Shown in pieces: positions 35,776-44,408 of a DNA stretch of 62,554 bases. Source of the DNA: Candidatus Anammoximicrobium sp. (GTDB lineage Bacteria > Planctomycetota > Planctomycetia > Pirellulales > Pirellulaceae). The notes beneath the pieces were generated by a model that was given only the letters and a program-made list of their open reading frames with translations, had not been told where the DNA came from and made no database searches. The stretch is taken from NCBI GenBank assembly GCA_012515235.1, contig JAAYYU010000190.1:1-62554 (forward strand), given 5' to 3'. Position 1 is the first letter of the stretch. Every line of letters begins with the position of its first letter. A program made the translations under genes and the position numbers.

Positions 35776-37248
35776 TCAGGAGCGGCCGGCGGGGCGTGTC
35801 TCGTTGCCGGGGGCGGGGGCCTGGTCGTCGAAGGCGGTCCAGACGGGGATCTGCTGCTTGAGTTTCTCGACGTAGGCCGTAACTTGCTCTTTGACTCGTT
35901 CCTTGCGGAGCGTTTCCTTGATCTCCACCTGGGCTTGCTCGAACGGCACGCGGCCGGCTTCGGTCCGCTCGATGACGCGCACGATGTGGAAGCCTTCGCT
36001 GTCCTCCAGACGCTCGCTCAGGCGGCCGGCGGGCAGGGTGAAGACCGCCTGGTCGATGGCTTCGGAAGCCAGGCTGCCGCGCGTGGTCCAGTCGTGATAG
36101 CCGCCCTCGGCCGCGTCGATGCCCTGCGACTGCCGCTGGGCCACGACGTGCAGGGGCGCGCCGCGGAGGACTTCGTTGCCCATGTTGCCCAGCGCCGCCC
36201 AGGCTTCCTGCTTGGAGGGGAAGCGGTCGAAGCGGACGGTCAGTTTTTCCCACCGCGCTTTGGCCGGCAGCTCGTAGTCCGCCAGATGCGCCCGGTAGTA
36301 GTCCAGCATCGCTTGATGCGTGATCTCCGGCTCGTAGTTGACCTTTTGCGAAATCACGGACTGGCCCATCGCGCGTTCGACGAAGGACTGCTTCTGCCGC
36401 TGGAGCGACGACCCGAACTCCCGCAGCTTGGCGTCCAGTTCCATGCCGGTCTCGACTTTGGCCTTTTTCAGCGCGTCGGGCAGCTGCTTTTCGTAGAACT
36501 GTTCCTCCGCCCGCTTGGTGATGTTCGGCAGGGCTTCCTTTAGCTTGTCGGCGGGAATCGTGCGGAGGAAGTCGAGATACAGCAGCTTGGTTTGGATCAC
36601 GCTGTCCAGCGCCTGGATCATCAGCTTTTCCTTCTGCTGCTCGATGGCCGCCTTTTGTTCTTCGAGAATCGCCGGATCCAATTCGGCCAGCCGCGGGGCC
36701 ATCACTTGCTCGACCAGCGGCATGACGTCGCCGACTTGGATCGGCTGATCCCCGACCCAGGCGATGATCTGGCCGGGCTTGAAAACGGCGGCAGGTGACT
36801 GCTGCTGCACTGCCGGCGCAGGATTCATCCACGGCGAGACGGGCGGCAGGGACGCCTGGCGGGGCGCCGAGTACGGAGGCGCGCCGGCGGGCGCCGGCGC
36901 GGAGTCGGGGGCCGGCGTGTATTCGTCCGGGGACGGCGCGTACCTCAGCGCGGCCGCGTGGTCCGGCGCCAGACGGCCGTTCGGCGAGGACGGATACCCT
37001 GGGGGAACTCCCTGGTAAGCCGGCTGCTGCGGCGCGGGGTCTGGCGGCACGTTCAAGGCGGGCGGACCGAAGAGGGGATGGGCGGTGGCCTGGGCCACTT
37101 GGACGGGCGGGAGCGGCGGCGGCTGGTTCAATTCCGTGTCGAACCGCGGCGGCGGCGGCGGTTCGTCCGCTGGCACTGCGCGCACCGACCCGGCGGCCAT
37201 CCAGGCTGCAAGCAGGCACGCAACCGATCCCCTTGTCCGTCGGAGCAA
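35776..37248 (-). CDS. Exported parvulin-type peptidylprolyl isomerase (SurA/PpiC-like)
   Basis: 490 residues if started at TTG 37248, which follows AAGGGCGG and leads at once into a signal peptide (RGSVACLLAAWMAAGSVRA). The frame is open to ATG 37377, but that extension reads as non-coding; the start is uncertain. A Pro/Ala/Gln-rich linker covers about 30-150, a SurA-like helical chaperone region (GQIIAWVGDQPIQVGDVMPL onward) about 160-330, and the parvulin domain about 335-440 (AEGGYHDWTTRGSL, then VFTLPAGRLSERLEDSEGFH). It should assist folding of exported or outer-membrane proteins. It is encoded directly after mfd on the same strand. Confidence 0.88.
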   Translation of the reverse strand: MLRRTRGSVACLLAAWMAAGSVRAVPADEPPPPPRFDTELNQPPPLPPVQVAQATAHPLFGPPALNVPPDPAPQQPAYQGVPPGYPSSPNGRLAPDHAAALRYAPSPDEYTPAPDSAPAPAGAPPYSAPRQASLPPVSPWMNPAPAVQQQSPAAVFKPGQIIAWVGDQPIQVGDVMPLVEQVMAPRLAELDPAILEEQKAAIEQQKEKLMIQALDSVIQTKLLYLDFLRTIPADKLKEALPNITKRAEEQFYEKQLPDALKKAKVETGMELDAKLREFGSSLQRQKQSFVERAMGQSVISQKVNYEPEITHQAMLDYYRAHLADYELPAKARWEKLTVRFDRFPSKQEAWAALGNMGNEVLRGAPLHVVAQRQSQGIDAAEGGYHDWTTRGSLASEAIDQAVFTLPAGRLSERLEDSEGFHIVRVIERTEAGRVPFEQAQVEIKETLRKERVKEQVTAYVEKLKQQIPVWTAFDDQAPAPGNETRPAGRS

Positions 37249-37409
37249 GATGTCCGCCCTTGTCGCCGAGATAAGAATAATGTCAGAGGAGCTGCCGGAA
37301 CACAACAAGTTGCCGAACGCCGTGGACCGGGCCGCCAACCTGTCGGCAGGAAAAGGCAGGCTGGAAGCCGATCGCACGCCACACGGCGCGCGGGATTATA
37401 GCCAGCACG

Positions 37410-40400
37410 TCAACGGGGCCGCAACACTGATTTGACCAGGGCCAGAATCGCGTCCGGTTCCGTCGTTCCCTGCGGCAGCCGCAGGTAGGCGCTCTCCTGA
37501 TCGACCACCCGCAGCCGCCCGCCGCCCAGCCTGGCCAACTGCTCGATCCGGGCCCGGTTCGTGTATCGGAACACCAGGTACCGGTCTTCCAGATAGATCT
37601 CCGCAATTTGCCAGATCGCGGCTTCGATCTTCAACGCCTCGCGCGCGAGCATCCGCTGGACGGGTTCCGGCAGCGGTCCGAACCGGTCCGCTAGCTCGCC
37701 GCGATACTCCTCCAATTCTTCCGGGGCGGTGATCCGCGACAGCTTGCGGTACAGGTCGATCTTCAGCCGCATGTCGGGCACGTAGTCCGTGGGCAGGTAG
37801 GCCTGGCCGGGGAGCGCCAAGTCCACGTCGATGGACAGCTTGGGCGGCATCTGCCTCAGTCGCCGGACGGCGTTCTCCAACAGCTGGCAATACAATTCGT
37901 ACCCCACGGCCGCGATGTGGCCGCTCTGCTGCGTGCCCAACAGGTTGCCGGCGCCGCGGATCTCCAGATCGCGCATGGCCAGGGCAAAACCGGCCCCCAA
38001 ATCGCTGAACTCCTCGATCGCCCGCAATCGCCGGGCGGCGTTGGGCGTGACATTCTTGCCCGGATCGATCAGCAGATAGCAGTACGCGCGGTGCTTGTAC
38101 CGCCCGACGCGGCCGCGCAACTGGTGCAAGTCGGCCAGCCCGTAGCGGTCGGCTTCGTCGATAAAGATCGTGTTCGCGTTGGGAATATCCAGTCCGCTTT
38201 CGACGATCGTGGTTGCTAGCAACAGGTCGAACTGGCCCTCCACGAAATCGACCATGACTTCTTCCAGCTGCGCTTCGGGCATTTGCCCGTGCCCGATGCG
38301 GAGGCGCGCTTCGGGCACGATGTGCTGCAGCCGTCGCGCGACTACGTGGATGTCCTCCACGCGGTTGTGGACAAAGTAGATCTGGCCGCCGCGGTTCAAC
38401 TCGCGAAGCACGGCGTGGCGGATCAGGTCGGCGTCGAACCGCGTCAACCGCGTTTCCGTGGCGACGCGGTCCTCCGGCGGCGTCTCCAGGTTCGAGATGT
38501 CCCGCACGCCGACCAGCGACATGTGCAGCGTGCGGGGGATGGGCGTCGCGGTGAGCGTCAGCACGTCAACAGTGGTGCGGAGGGCCTTCAGACGCTCCTT
38601 GACTTCCACGCCGAAACGCTGTTCCTCGTCGATAATGATCAGGCCCAGGTTGCAGAAGGCGACGTCCTGGGACGCCAGCCGGTGCGTGCCGATCACGATG
38701 TCGATGTTGCCGGTGCTCAAGCGTTGGACGATGTCGCGCTGCTCGCGCGGCGAGCAGAAGCGGCTGAGCCGGGCGATGTCGAACGGGAATTCGGCCATCC
38801 GCTGGCGGAACGTGTGGTAGTGCTGCTCGACCAGCACGGTGGTGGGCGCGAGCAGGGCCACCTGGTAGCCGTTGTCGACGGCTTTGAAGGCGGCCCGCAT
38901 GGCCAACTCGGTCTTGCCGAACCCCACGTCGCCGCACAGCAGCCGGTCCATGGGCCGGGAGGCGGACATGTCCTGCTGGATGGCGCCGATGGCCGACAGC
39001 TGGTCGGGCGTTTCGTGATAGGGGAACGAGGCGTCGAATTCGCGCTGCCAGTCGCTGTCGACGACGAACGAGATGCCGGGCCGCGCCCGCCGCTGGGCCT
39101 GCAGCTCCAGCAACTCGGCGGCCAGATCGATCACGGCGGATTCGGCGGCCTGCTTCTGCCGGACCCAAGTCTTGTTGCCGATCTTGGCCAGCACGGGGCG
39201 GGTCTTGGTTCCGCCGACGTACTTCTGGACCAGCCCGATCCGGGTCGCGGGCACGTAGATCCGGGTGCCGCCGTGGAACTCGATCTGCAAGTGCTCCTCG
39301 ACGCGGCCTTCCTTGTCCAGCAACTGCATGCCGCGATAGCGGCCGATGCCATGCGCCAAGTGGACGACCAGATCGCCTTCGCGGAGGTCCAGGAAGGTGT
39401 CGATGGCTTTGCCCAACCGCCGCCGCGGCAACCGCCGCAGTTCGCCGCGCTGGAACAATTCGCCGCTGGTAATCACGATCACGCGGTCGCGGGCCAGCCG
39501 AAAGCCTTCGCGGAGCGTGCCCAAGGGAAAGTGCAACCGGCCGGCGGCGGCCAGCTGCGTGGTCCGCAACAGTTCGGCCAGCCGCTCGATCTCCGCCTCG
39601 GTCTGCGAGACCAGGAACACCTCGTGCCCCTGGCCGACCTGGTCCAGTTCCGTGCGCACACGATCGATTTCGCCGCTGAACCGCTCCACCGATTCGATCT
39701 GCAGATGGCAGCGGGCGCCCAGGCTGCCGCGGGCCAGACCCGAGGCCGTAGCGAAGGCAAAGCGGGCGGCCTGCCGCAGCACTTCGGCAAAACTGTGCAA
39801 CTCCTGCGGCCGCTCCACGCGCGTCAGATAGGCTTGGGATTCTTCCTCCGCCCGCTCCAGTTCGTGGAACAGGAAGACGCTGTCCGGCGGCAAGTAGTCG
39901 CTGAAGTGGCCGCGATCGGCCACCGACGGCTCGGCGACGGTGATTTCCACCTGGTCCAGCGTCTCCAAACTGCGCTGCGTCTGGACGTCGAAGCGGCGCA
40001 ACGACTCGACTTGGTCGTCAAAGAACTCGATCCGCACGGGTTGGTACCAGTCCGGCGCGAACACGTCGACGATCCCGCCGCGACTGGAATACTCGCCCGG
40101 CAACTCGACGGCGCTGGTGTGGTGGAACCCGCACTGCACCAGCCAGGCCAGCCAGGCGCCCACGTCCAGACGCTGGCCGATCTGCAGTCGGCGACTGCCG
40201 GCCGCCAACCGCTCGCGGCTGGGCGCGGGCTGCAGCAGACCGTGAATGCTGGTCGCGATCAGGCGCGGCAGCACCGCGGACGTGAATCCGGCGGCCGGCG
40301 CCGCGTCCGGCGTTGCCGCAGCCGGGCCGGACGCGTGAGCCAATTGCTTCAAGGTCCGCAGCCGTTCGGCGTGGATCTCGTCGTGCAGAATCCGCTCGCC

Positions 40401-40700
40401 AGGCTCGGACTCCCAAGCCGGGAAACGGGTCGCCGGGACGGGAGAAAATAACCCGAAATCGTCGCAGAAGGTGTCGATCTCGTCCTGCTGCGGACAGACG
40501 ACGACCAGCGGTCCCGCCGTGTGGCGCACCAATTCGGCCGCCACCAGCGCGCACGACGATCCCCACACTCCGTCCAACGTCGCCGGCTGCCCCCGGGACA
40601 GCGCGGACACCACGTCGGCGAAGCCTTCGTGCTCGTTCAGGCGCCGGGCCAGCTCGCGCAAACGCTCCGACGCCGCAGTGGCCAGCGATGAACCTGACAT
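37410..40700 (-). CDS. mfd: Transcription-repair coupling factor Mfd
   Basis: 1096 residues, the usual length. Mfd removes RNA polymerase stalled at DNA lesions and recruits UvrA. The N-terminal third is UvrB-like (DNA-damage recruitment), followed by the RNA-polymerase-interacting domain (LREGDLVVHLAHGIGRYRGM, about residue 430), then the RecG-like helicase with Walker A GDVGFGKTELAMRAA (about 590), DEEQRFG (about 693) and TATPIPRTLHMSL. The TRCF domain is at the C-terminus (LALPGQAYLPTDYVPD). No internal break is seen. Divergent from the fucose-isomerase-like gene, 193 bp away. Confidence 0.97.
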   Translation of the reverse strand: MSGSSLATAASERLRELARRLNEHEGFADVVSALSRGQPATLDGVWGSSCALVAAELVRHTAGPLVVVCPQQDEIDTFCDDFGLFSPVPATRFPAWESEPGERILHDEIHAERLRTLKQLAHASGPAAATPDAAPAAGFTSAVLPRLIATSIHGLLQPAPSRERLAAGSRRLQIGQRLDVGAWLAWLVQCGFHHTSAVELPGEYSSRGGIVDVFAPDWYQPVRIEFFDDQVESLRRFDVQTQRSLETLDQVEITVAEPSVADRGHFSDYLPPDSVFLFHELERAEEESQAYLTRVERPQELHSFAEVLRQAARFAFATASGLARGSLGARCHLQIESVERFSGEIDRVRTELDQVGQGHEVFLVSQTEAEIERLAELLRTTQLAAAGRLHFPLGTLREGFRLARDRVIVITSGELFQRGELRRLPRRRLGKAIDTFLDLREGDLVVHLAHGIGRYRGMQLLDKEGRVEEHLQIEFHGGTRIYVPATRIGLVQKYVGGTKTRPVLAKIGNKTWVRQKQAAESAVIDLAAELLELQAQRRARPGISFVVDSDWQREFDASFPYHETPDQLSAIGAIQQDMSASRPMDRLLCGDVGFGKTELAMRAAFKAVDNGYQVALLAPTTVLVEQHYHTFRQRMAEFPFDIARLSRFCSPREQRDIVQRLSTGNIDIVIGTHRLASQDVAFCNLGLIIIDEEQRFGVEVKERLKALRTTVDVLTLTATPIPRTLHMSLVGVRDISNLETPPEDRVATETRLTRFDADLIRHAVLRELNRGGQIYFVHNRVEDIHVVARRLQHIVPEARLRIGHGQMPEAQLEEVMVDFVEGQFDLLLATTIVESGLDIPNANTIFIDEADRYGLADLHQLRGRVGRYKHRAYCYLLIDPGKNVTPNAARRLRAIEEFSDLGAGFALAMRDLEIRGAGNLLGTQQSGHIAAVGYELYCQLLENAVRRLRQMPPKLSIDVDLALPGQAYLPTDYVPDMRLKIDLYRKLSRITAPEELEEYRGELADRFGPLPEPVQRMLAREALKIEAAIWQIAEIYLEDRYLVFRYTNRARIEQLARLGGGRLRVVDQESAYLRLPQGTTEPDAILALVKSVLRPR

Positions 40701-40893
40701 AGTCGCGAGGCGTCATTGTAGCGTGGGGCAACCGTCACCGGTAGGGCGATGCGTCCCGCGCCGGCCAATCCTCGCAAGAAAACAAAAAATCGCAGAATGC
40801 CCGTGGTAAGCGGACCGGAAATGTGCCATCCTGGTAGGTGTGCGGGGGCCCGGATATCCACCAACTCTGCCTGCCTGAGCCGAGGAGGACACC

Positions 40894-42273
40894 ATGTCCA
40901 CGATGTCGCGTCGCACGTTTGTCAAGGTTGCTTCCGGGGCGCTGAGCGCCTGTGCCGTGGGCGCGTCTGGAGCCGCCAAATCGCCTGCGGCAAGCACTCC
41001 GCCCGGCGAGTCCACGAAGATCTTCACCGTCTTCTTCGGTATCGCGCCCTCGCGCGACGACACGGATCTGGAGCCGCTGTCGAACGAGGACATCATCGGC
41101 CGTTTACAGAAGTCGTGCGACGGCGTCGAGTTCGTCGTCCGGGACTTGACCCGCGGCGTCCGCCTGGACGCGGTCATGAACGAACTGAAGGACCTTCAGC
41201 GGCAGCACTGCGACGCGGTGATGATCTGCGGCTGCCCCAGGGAATACGACCTGCTCCGCACGGGCCTGCCGACCATCAACGTGTCCATGGTCAACGACTT
41301 TATGAACGTCCCCTTCCCCTTGTTCAAACCGCACCGGGTCGTCCACGCCATGCTGGACCCCTGGCAGTTCAACGCGGACCCGAAGGTCACCGAGCGGATG
41401 TTCGCCGATCTGGCCGACAAGATCAAGCTGATCCGCGCGCTGAAGCGGATGAAGCGGGAGCACATCCTGACGGTGACCGATTCCAAGCTCGTGAACGTGA
41501 TCTACGGCGACCTGCTGAAGAATCCGCCGCCGGACTACAACGAGCGAATCCTGACCGCCATCCGCGATACGTTCGGCACGCGGGTCACGAAGATCGGCAC
41601 GCCGGAAGTGGTGGAGGATCCGGAGATCGCCAGACTCTGGTCGGGCGAGAGCAAGGAAGCCAACGAGATCGCTCAGCGCTGGATACGCGCCGCGGAAAAG
41701 ATGGTCAATACCATCGAGTCCGAGGTCGTCCGCTCGGCCAAGGTCTACCTGGCGATGAAGATGCTGATGCGGCGATACGGGGCCACGGCGACGGCCTTCC
41801 ACATCCGCACGCTGACCCCGCGGCCACGGCCGCAGGACTACGTGTGTCCGGCCCTGGCGACGTCTGAATTTCAATTGGAAAACACGGTCGCCAAGTGCCA
41901 GTCGCACCTGAACATCCTGCTCTCGGAAATGCTGTTGCAGTACGCCTACCGGCGTCCCAGCATGTTGGGCGACTTTGCCGTGGACACGTACAACAACACG
42001 TCCATGGTGCAACACTGCGAGGGGCCCTGGAACCCGTGGGGCGACCAACGACGGGCGCCCTATATCCTGACCGATCATCGCGAGCGTCAGGTGCGAGCCC
42101 ACTCCCAACCCGGCGTCGGCGCCGCGTCCTGCATCCTGTACCCGGCCGACGAAGCGGTCACGATGTGGCAGGTCGACGTGCTGACCAAAGAAGTGCTGGT
42201 CCACACCGGCAAGACCGTGCCCATGTTCCACGGCCCGGTCAAATACCGCGATCACTTCTATGAAATGATGTGA
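40894..42273 (+). CDS. L-fucose isomerase-like protein, Tat signal, ends at in-frame TGA
   Basis: 459 residues to the first TGA. Start ATG 40894 has GAGGAGGA 8 nt upstream. A twin-arginine signal (SRRTFVKVASGALSACAVG) marks export. The body resembles the L-fucose/L-arabinose isomerase-like family: HCDAVMICGCPREYDLL, PTINVSMVNDF, LEDP-type EVVEDPEIARLW, and a C-terminal SMVQHCEGPWNPWGD. The family interconverts aldoses and ketoses with a divalent metal. The frame continues coherently for 54 codons after the TGA, to TAG at 42433-42435; see the next entries. Full length including the TGA-coded position would be 513 residues. Confidence 0.87.
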   Translation: MSTMSRRTFVKVASGALSACAVGASGAAKSPAASTPPGESTKIFTVFFGIAPSRDDTDLEPLSNEDIIGRLQKSCDGVEFVVRDLTRGVRLDAVMNELKDLQRQHCDAVMICGCPREYDLLRTGLPTINVSMVNDFMNVPFPLFKPHRVVHAMLDPWQFNADPKVTERMFADLADKIKLIRALKRMKREHILTVTDSKLVNVIYGDLLKNPPPDYNERILTAIRDTFGTRVTKIGTPEVVEDPEIARLWSGESKEANEIAQRWIRAAEKMVNTIESEVVRSAKVYLAMKMLMRRYGATATAFHIRTLTPRPRPQDYVCPALATSEFQLENTVAKCQSHLNILLSEMLLQYAYRRPSMLGDFAVDTYNNTSMVQHCEGPWNPWGDQRRAPYILTDHRERQVRAHSQPGVGAASCILYPADEAVTMWQVDVLTKEVLVHTGKTVPMFHGPVKYRDHFYEMM

Positions 42274-42435
42274 CGGACCAAGATCGTGGCGTCGGTCGAC
42301 GCCCAGGCCATCACGCGGACGATCTATCCCGACCGGTACGGCGTGCATCGCTGTGCCACGTTCGGAGACCTGCGGGAGCGGATCAAGGATCTGGCCATCC
42401 TGCTGGGATACACACTGGTGGAAGAAGACCGTTAG
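42271..42435 (+). other. Coherent in-frame continuation of the fucose-isomerase-like gene past TGA
   Basis: After TGA (42271-42273) the same frame reads RTKIVASVDAQAITRTIYPD, then RYGVHRCATFGDLRERIKDL and ends LVEEDR before TAG at 42433. This has the composition and codon use of real planctomycete protein and looks like the natural C-terminus of the isomerase-like family. Explanations: selenocysteine recoding, a recent nonsense mutation, or a sequencing error. Confidence 0.8.
42288..42303 (+). promoter_or_regulatory. Possible bacterial SECIS-type hairpin
   Basis: GGCGTC (42288-42293), loop GGTC (42294-42297), GACGCC (42298-42303): a perfect 6-bp GC-rich stem whose loop begins 20 nt after the TGA. 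Bacterial SECIS elements lie just 3' of the UGA inside the coding region, with a small loop having G in its first two positions; the E. coli fdhF hairpin has a GGUC loop at a similar distance. The stem is short and includes a palindromic GTCGAC-like centre that could arise by chance. Confidence 0.4.
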
Positions 42436-42515
42436 AGCCTCCGTTCGCAACCTGTGCGCACCGAGCGCGCAGGGTTTTGGGTCCAAGGACGGTGGCCAAG
42501 CCAGGATCGGGCAAC

Positions 42516-42604
42516 TGGACCAACGCGCCGAGCACCTGTTGGCCGAGTGCCGTCACGCGCCAGCGGCGGACGTGGGGGAGCTTGGCCAACAGACCACGGA
42601 GGTC
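42516..42604 (-). pseudogene. Remnant encoding a winged-helix-like C-terminus
   Basis: On the minus strand about 30 codons read LLAKLPHVRRWRVTALGQQV then LGALVQL, a phrase reminiscent of the winged-helix ends of transposase-linked proteins in planctomycetes. No start or remaining gene is visible; the 42605-42806 repeats cut it on the upstream side. It is probably the debris of a mobile element, and identification is weak. Confidence 0.35.
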
Positions 42605-42672
42605 GTTCCTCTTCGGCCACCACGCTGCTTGCCAGCGTGGAGCCATGTTCAAAACCAGCCGTCGTGCCGCTC
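42605..42672 (+). repeat. Dispersed repeat family 2, direct copy 1
   Basis: 68-bp unit starting GTTCCTCTTCGGCCACCACG and containing the hairpin CACGCTGCTTGCCAGCGTG. Identical to copy 2 with a 78-bp period. Related to the long inverted repeat at 52260-52500. Confidence 0.85.
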
Positions 42673-42682
42673 CCCGCGACTT

Positions 42683-42750
42683 GTTCCTCTTCGGCCACCA
42701 CGCTGCTTGCCAGCGTGGAGCCATGTTCAAAACCAGCCGTCGTGCCGCTC
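42683..42750 (+). repeat. Dispersed repeat family 2, direct copy 2
   Basis: Identical over 68 bp to copy 1. The two units are separated by a 10-bp spacer. The surrounding gap 42436-42844 holds only these repeats, the inverted copy at 42760 and the winged-helix remnant. Confidence 0.85.
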
Positions 42751-42759
42751 AATGCGTCC

Positions 42760-42806
42760 AGCATCTTGAACACCGCTGTACGCTGGCGAGCAGCGTGGTG
42801 GCGAAG
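42760..42806 (-). repeat. Dispersed repeat family 2, diverged inverted copy
   Basis: The reverse complement reads CTTCGCCACCACGCTGCTCG then CCAGCGTACAGCGGTGTTCA, close to the unit of copies 1 and 2. The array is thus two direct copies facing one inverted copy, able to fold into a long hairpin. Confidence 0.75.
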
Positions 42807-42844
42807 CACTGCATGTTGGGGCACGTGCTGGAATCGTACGACGG

Positions 42845-44227
42845 CTATCTCCACAACAGGAAATAAGTCGTCAGCGTAATCAGGACTGTGGCGAACAGTT
42901 TCAGGAACAGCCCTTCGCGGGCCATCTCGGCCGTGGTCACCAGTCCGGAACCGTACACCGCGGCGTTGGGCGGAGCGGCGGTGGGGAGCATCGCCGAGCA
43001 ACTGCAGCTGAACGTAGCAGGCAGCATGAACAGGATCGGATCGACCCCGGCCGCGCGGGCCGCCGCCGCCAACGGAGGCAGCACCAGCACGGCCGTCGCG
43101 GTGTTGCTCATGCATTCGGTCAGCAGCGAGACGCCCAGGCACACCAGCGAGACCGTCACCAGCGGAGGCCAGTCCGCCGCCCCGGCCAAATGCTGCGCGA
43201 GGCTGTGGCTGAACCCCGAGACTTCGAAAGCGCGGGCAATCGCCACGCCGCCGCCGACCAGCAGCAGCAAGTCCCAGGGGATCTTGACGGCCGTCTTCCA
43301 ATCCAGCAAGCGCTCGCCATGCCCGTTGGGCAGCACGAACATGGCCAGGGCCGCCAGCAGGGCCACGGTGTCGTCGCCCACGCCCGGCGTGCCCAGCAGG
43401 CCGCTCCATCCGCCCAGCGGCTCCTTGCGGGTGATCCAAGCCAAGGCGGTCAGGAAGAAGATGGCCAGCACGCGGCGTTCCTCGGTGCGCCACGGTTCCT
43501 TCGGCGGCAGTTCGATGCAGACCGACGGCCCCAGCCGGCGCGTGAGCCACAGCCAGACCACGGGAAACAGGACGAGCATCATGGGCACGCCCAGCCGCAT
43601 CCAGTCCAGAAAGGCGAAATCCTGGCCCGTGGCTTCGGGATAGGAGGCCATGAAGATCATGTTGGGCGGCGTGCCGATCGGGGTGCCCAGGCCGCCGACG
43701 TGCGAGGCATAGGCCAAGCCGAGCATCATGGGCACGCCCAGCGACCGCCGCTCGCCCGCCTGGTCCAGGGCTGCCAGCGCCACCGGCAACATCATCAGCA
43801 CGGCAGCCGTGTTGGAGATCCACATGCTCAACACGGCGGTGGCGATCATAAAGCCCAACACCAGCCGCCGTCCGCCCCGTCCGCCGACTGCCGCGACCAT
43901 TCCCAACGCCAACCGCCGGTGCGCGCCGCTCTTCTCCATCGCCACGGAGATCATGAACCCGCCGATCAGCATCAACACGATGTAGTGCCCGTAGGCCGAG
44001 GCCGCCTCGGTGTGTTTCAGCACCCCGGCCAGGGGAAACACGGCAAAGGGGATCAGCGACGTAGCGGCGATCGGGATCGGCTCAAAGATCCACCAGGCGG
44101 CGCACAAGCAGGTCACGCCGGCGGTCCAGGCGGCCGCAGCCGTCTGGCCCGACAGGACCAGCGCCGCGGAAATCCCCGCCGCCACCAGCGGTCCGCCCAA
44201 TAGACTCCAATTGCCGCGGCTGCGCAT
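42845..44227 (-). CDS. DASS-family anion:sodium symporter (SLC13 type)
   Basis: 460 residues from ATG at 44227. About eleven to twelve hydrophobic segments. The two family SNT motifs are present as ISNTAAVLMMLPVAL (about residues 135-150) and ECMSNTATAVLVLPPL (about 380-396), with LMIGG-type LIGGFMISVAMEKSGAHRRL early and GTPPNMIFMASYPEA matching the substrate and sodium sites. The family imports dicarboxylates, sulfate or phosphate with sodium across the inner membrane. The substrate is unclear. It is divergent from the D-aminoacylase gene. Confidence 0.93.
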   Translation of the reverse strand: MRSRGNWSLLGGPLVAAGISAALVLSGQTAAAAWTAGVTCLCAAWWIFEPIPIAATSLIPFAVFPLAGVLKHTEAASAYGHYIVLMLIGGFMISVAMEKSGAHRRLALGMVAAVGGRGGRRLVLGFMIATAVLSMWISNTAAVLMMLPVALAALDQAGERRSLGVPMMLGLAYASHVGGLGTPIGTPPNMIFMASYPEATGQDFAFLDWMRLGVPMMLVLFPVVWLWLTRRLGPSVCIELPPKEPWRTEERRVLAIFFLTALAWITRKEPLGGWSGLLGTPGVGDDTVALLAALAMFVLPNGHGERLLDWKTAVKIPWDLLLLVGGGVAIARAFEVSGFSHSLAQHLAGAADWPPLVTVSLVCLGVSLLTECMSNTATAVLVLPPLAAAARAAGVDPILFMLPATFSCSCSAMLPTAAPPNAAVYGSGLVTTAEMAREGLFLKLFATVLITLTTYFLLWR

Positions 44228-44408
44228 GGTCGGCTCCCGGCCTCCCGGCCATCCCCATCCCTCTCGCCCGCCCACGGACGACGTGCGTTGGTTGAGATTC
44301 TAGAGCAGCGGGGCTACAATTGCCACCTTCCAAGCTGGAACCGTCTCGCAGAATCGTTCGAGCAACCGATGCCAGACCTGTTGCCAAGTGCAGTCCGGAG
44401 AAACCTGG

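Noticed and set aside
38283..40451. Open frame of more than 700 codons on the plus strand opposite mfd
   Set aside because: It is antisense to an unmistakable Mfd sequence; long antisense frames are common in GC-rich DNA.
42605..42750. Two 68-bp direct units as a CRISPR or tandem array
   Set aside because: Only two units with a 10-bp spacer, plus an inverted third copy, which fits a mobile palindrome better.
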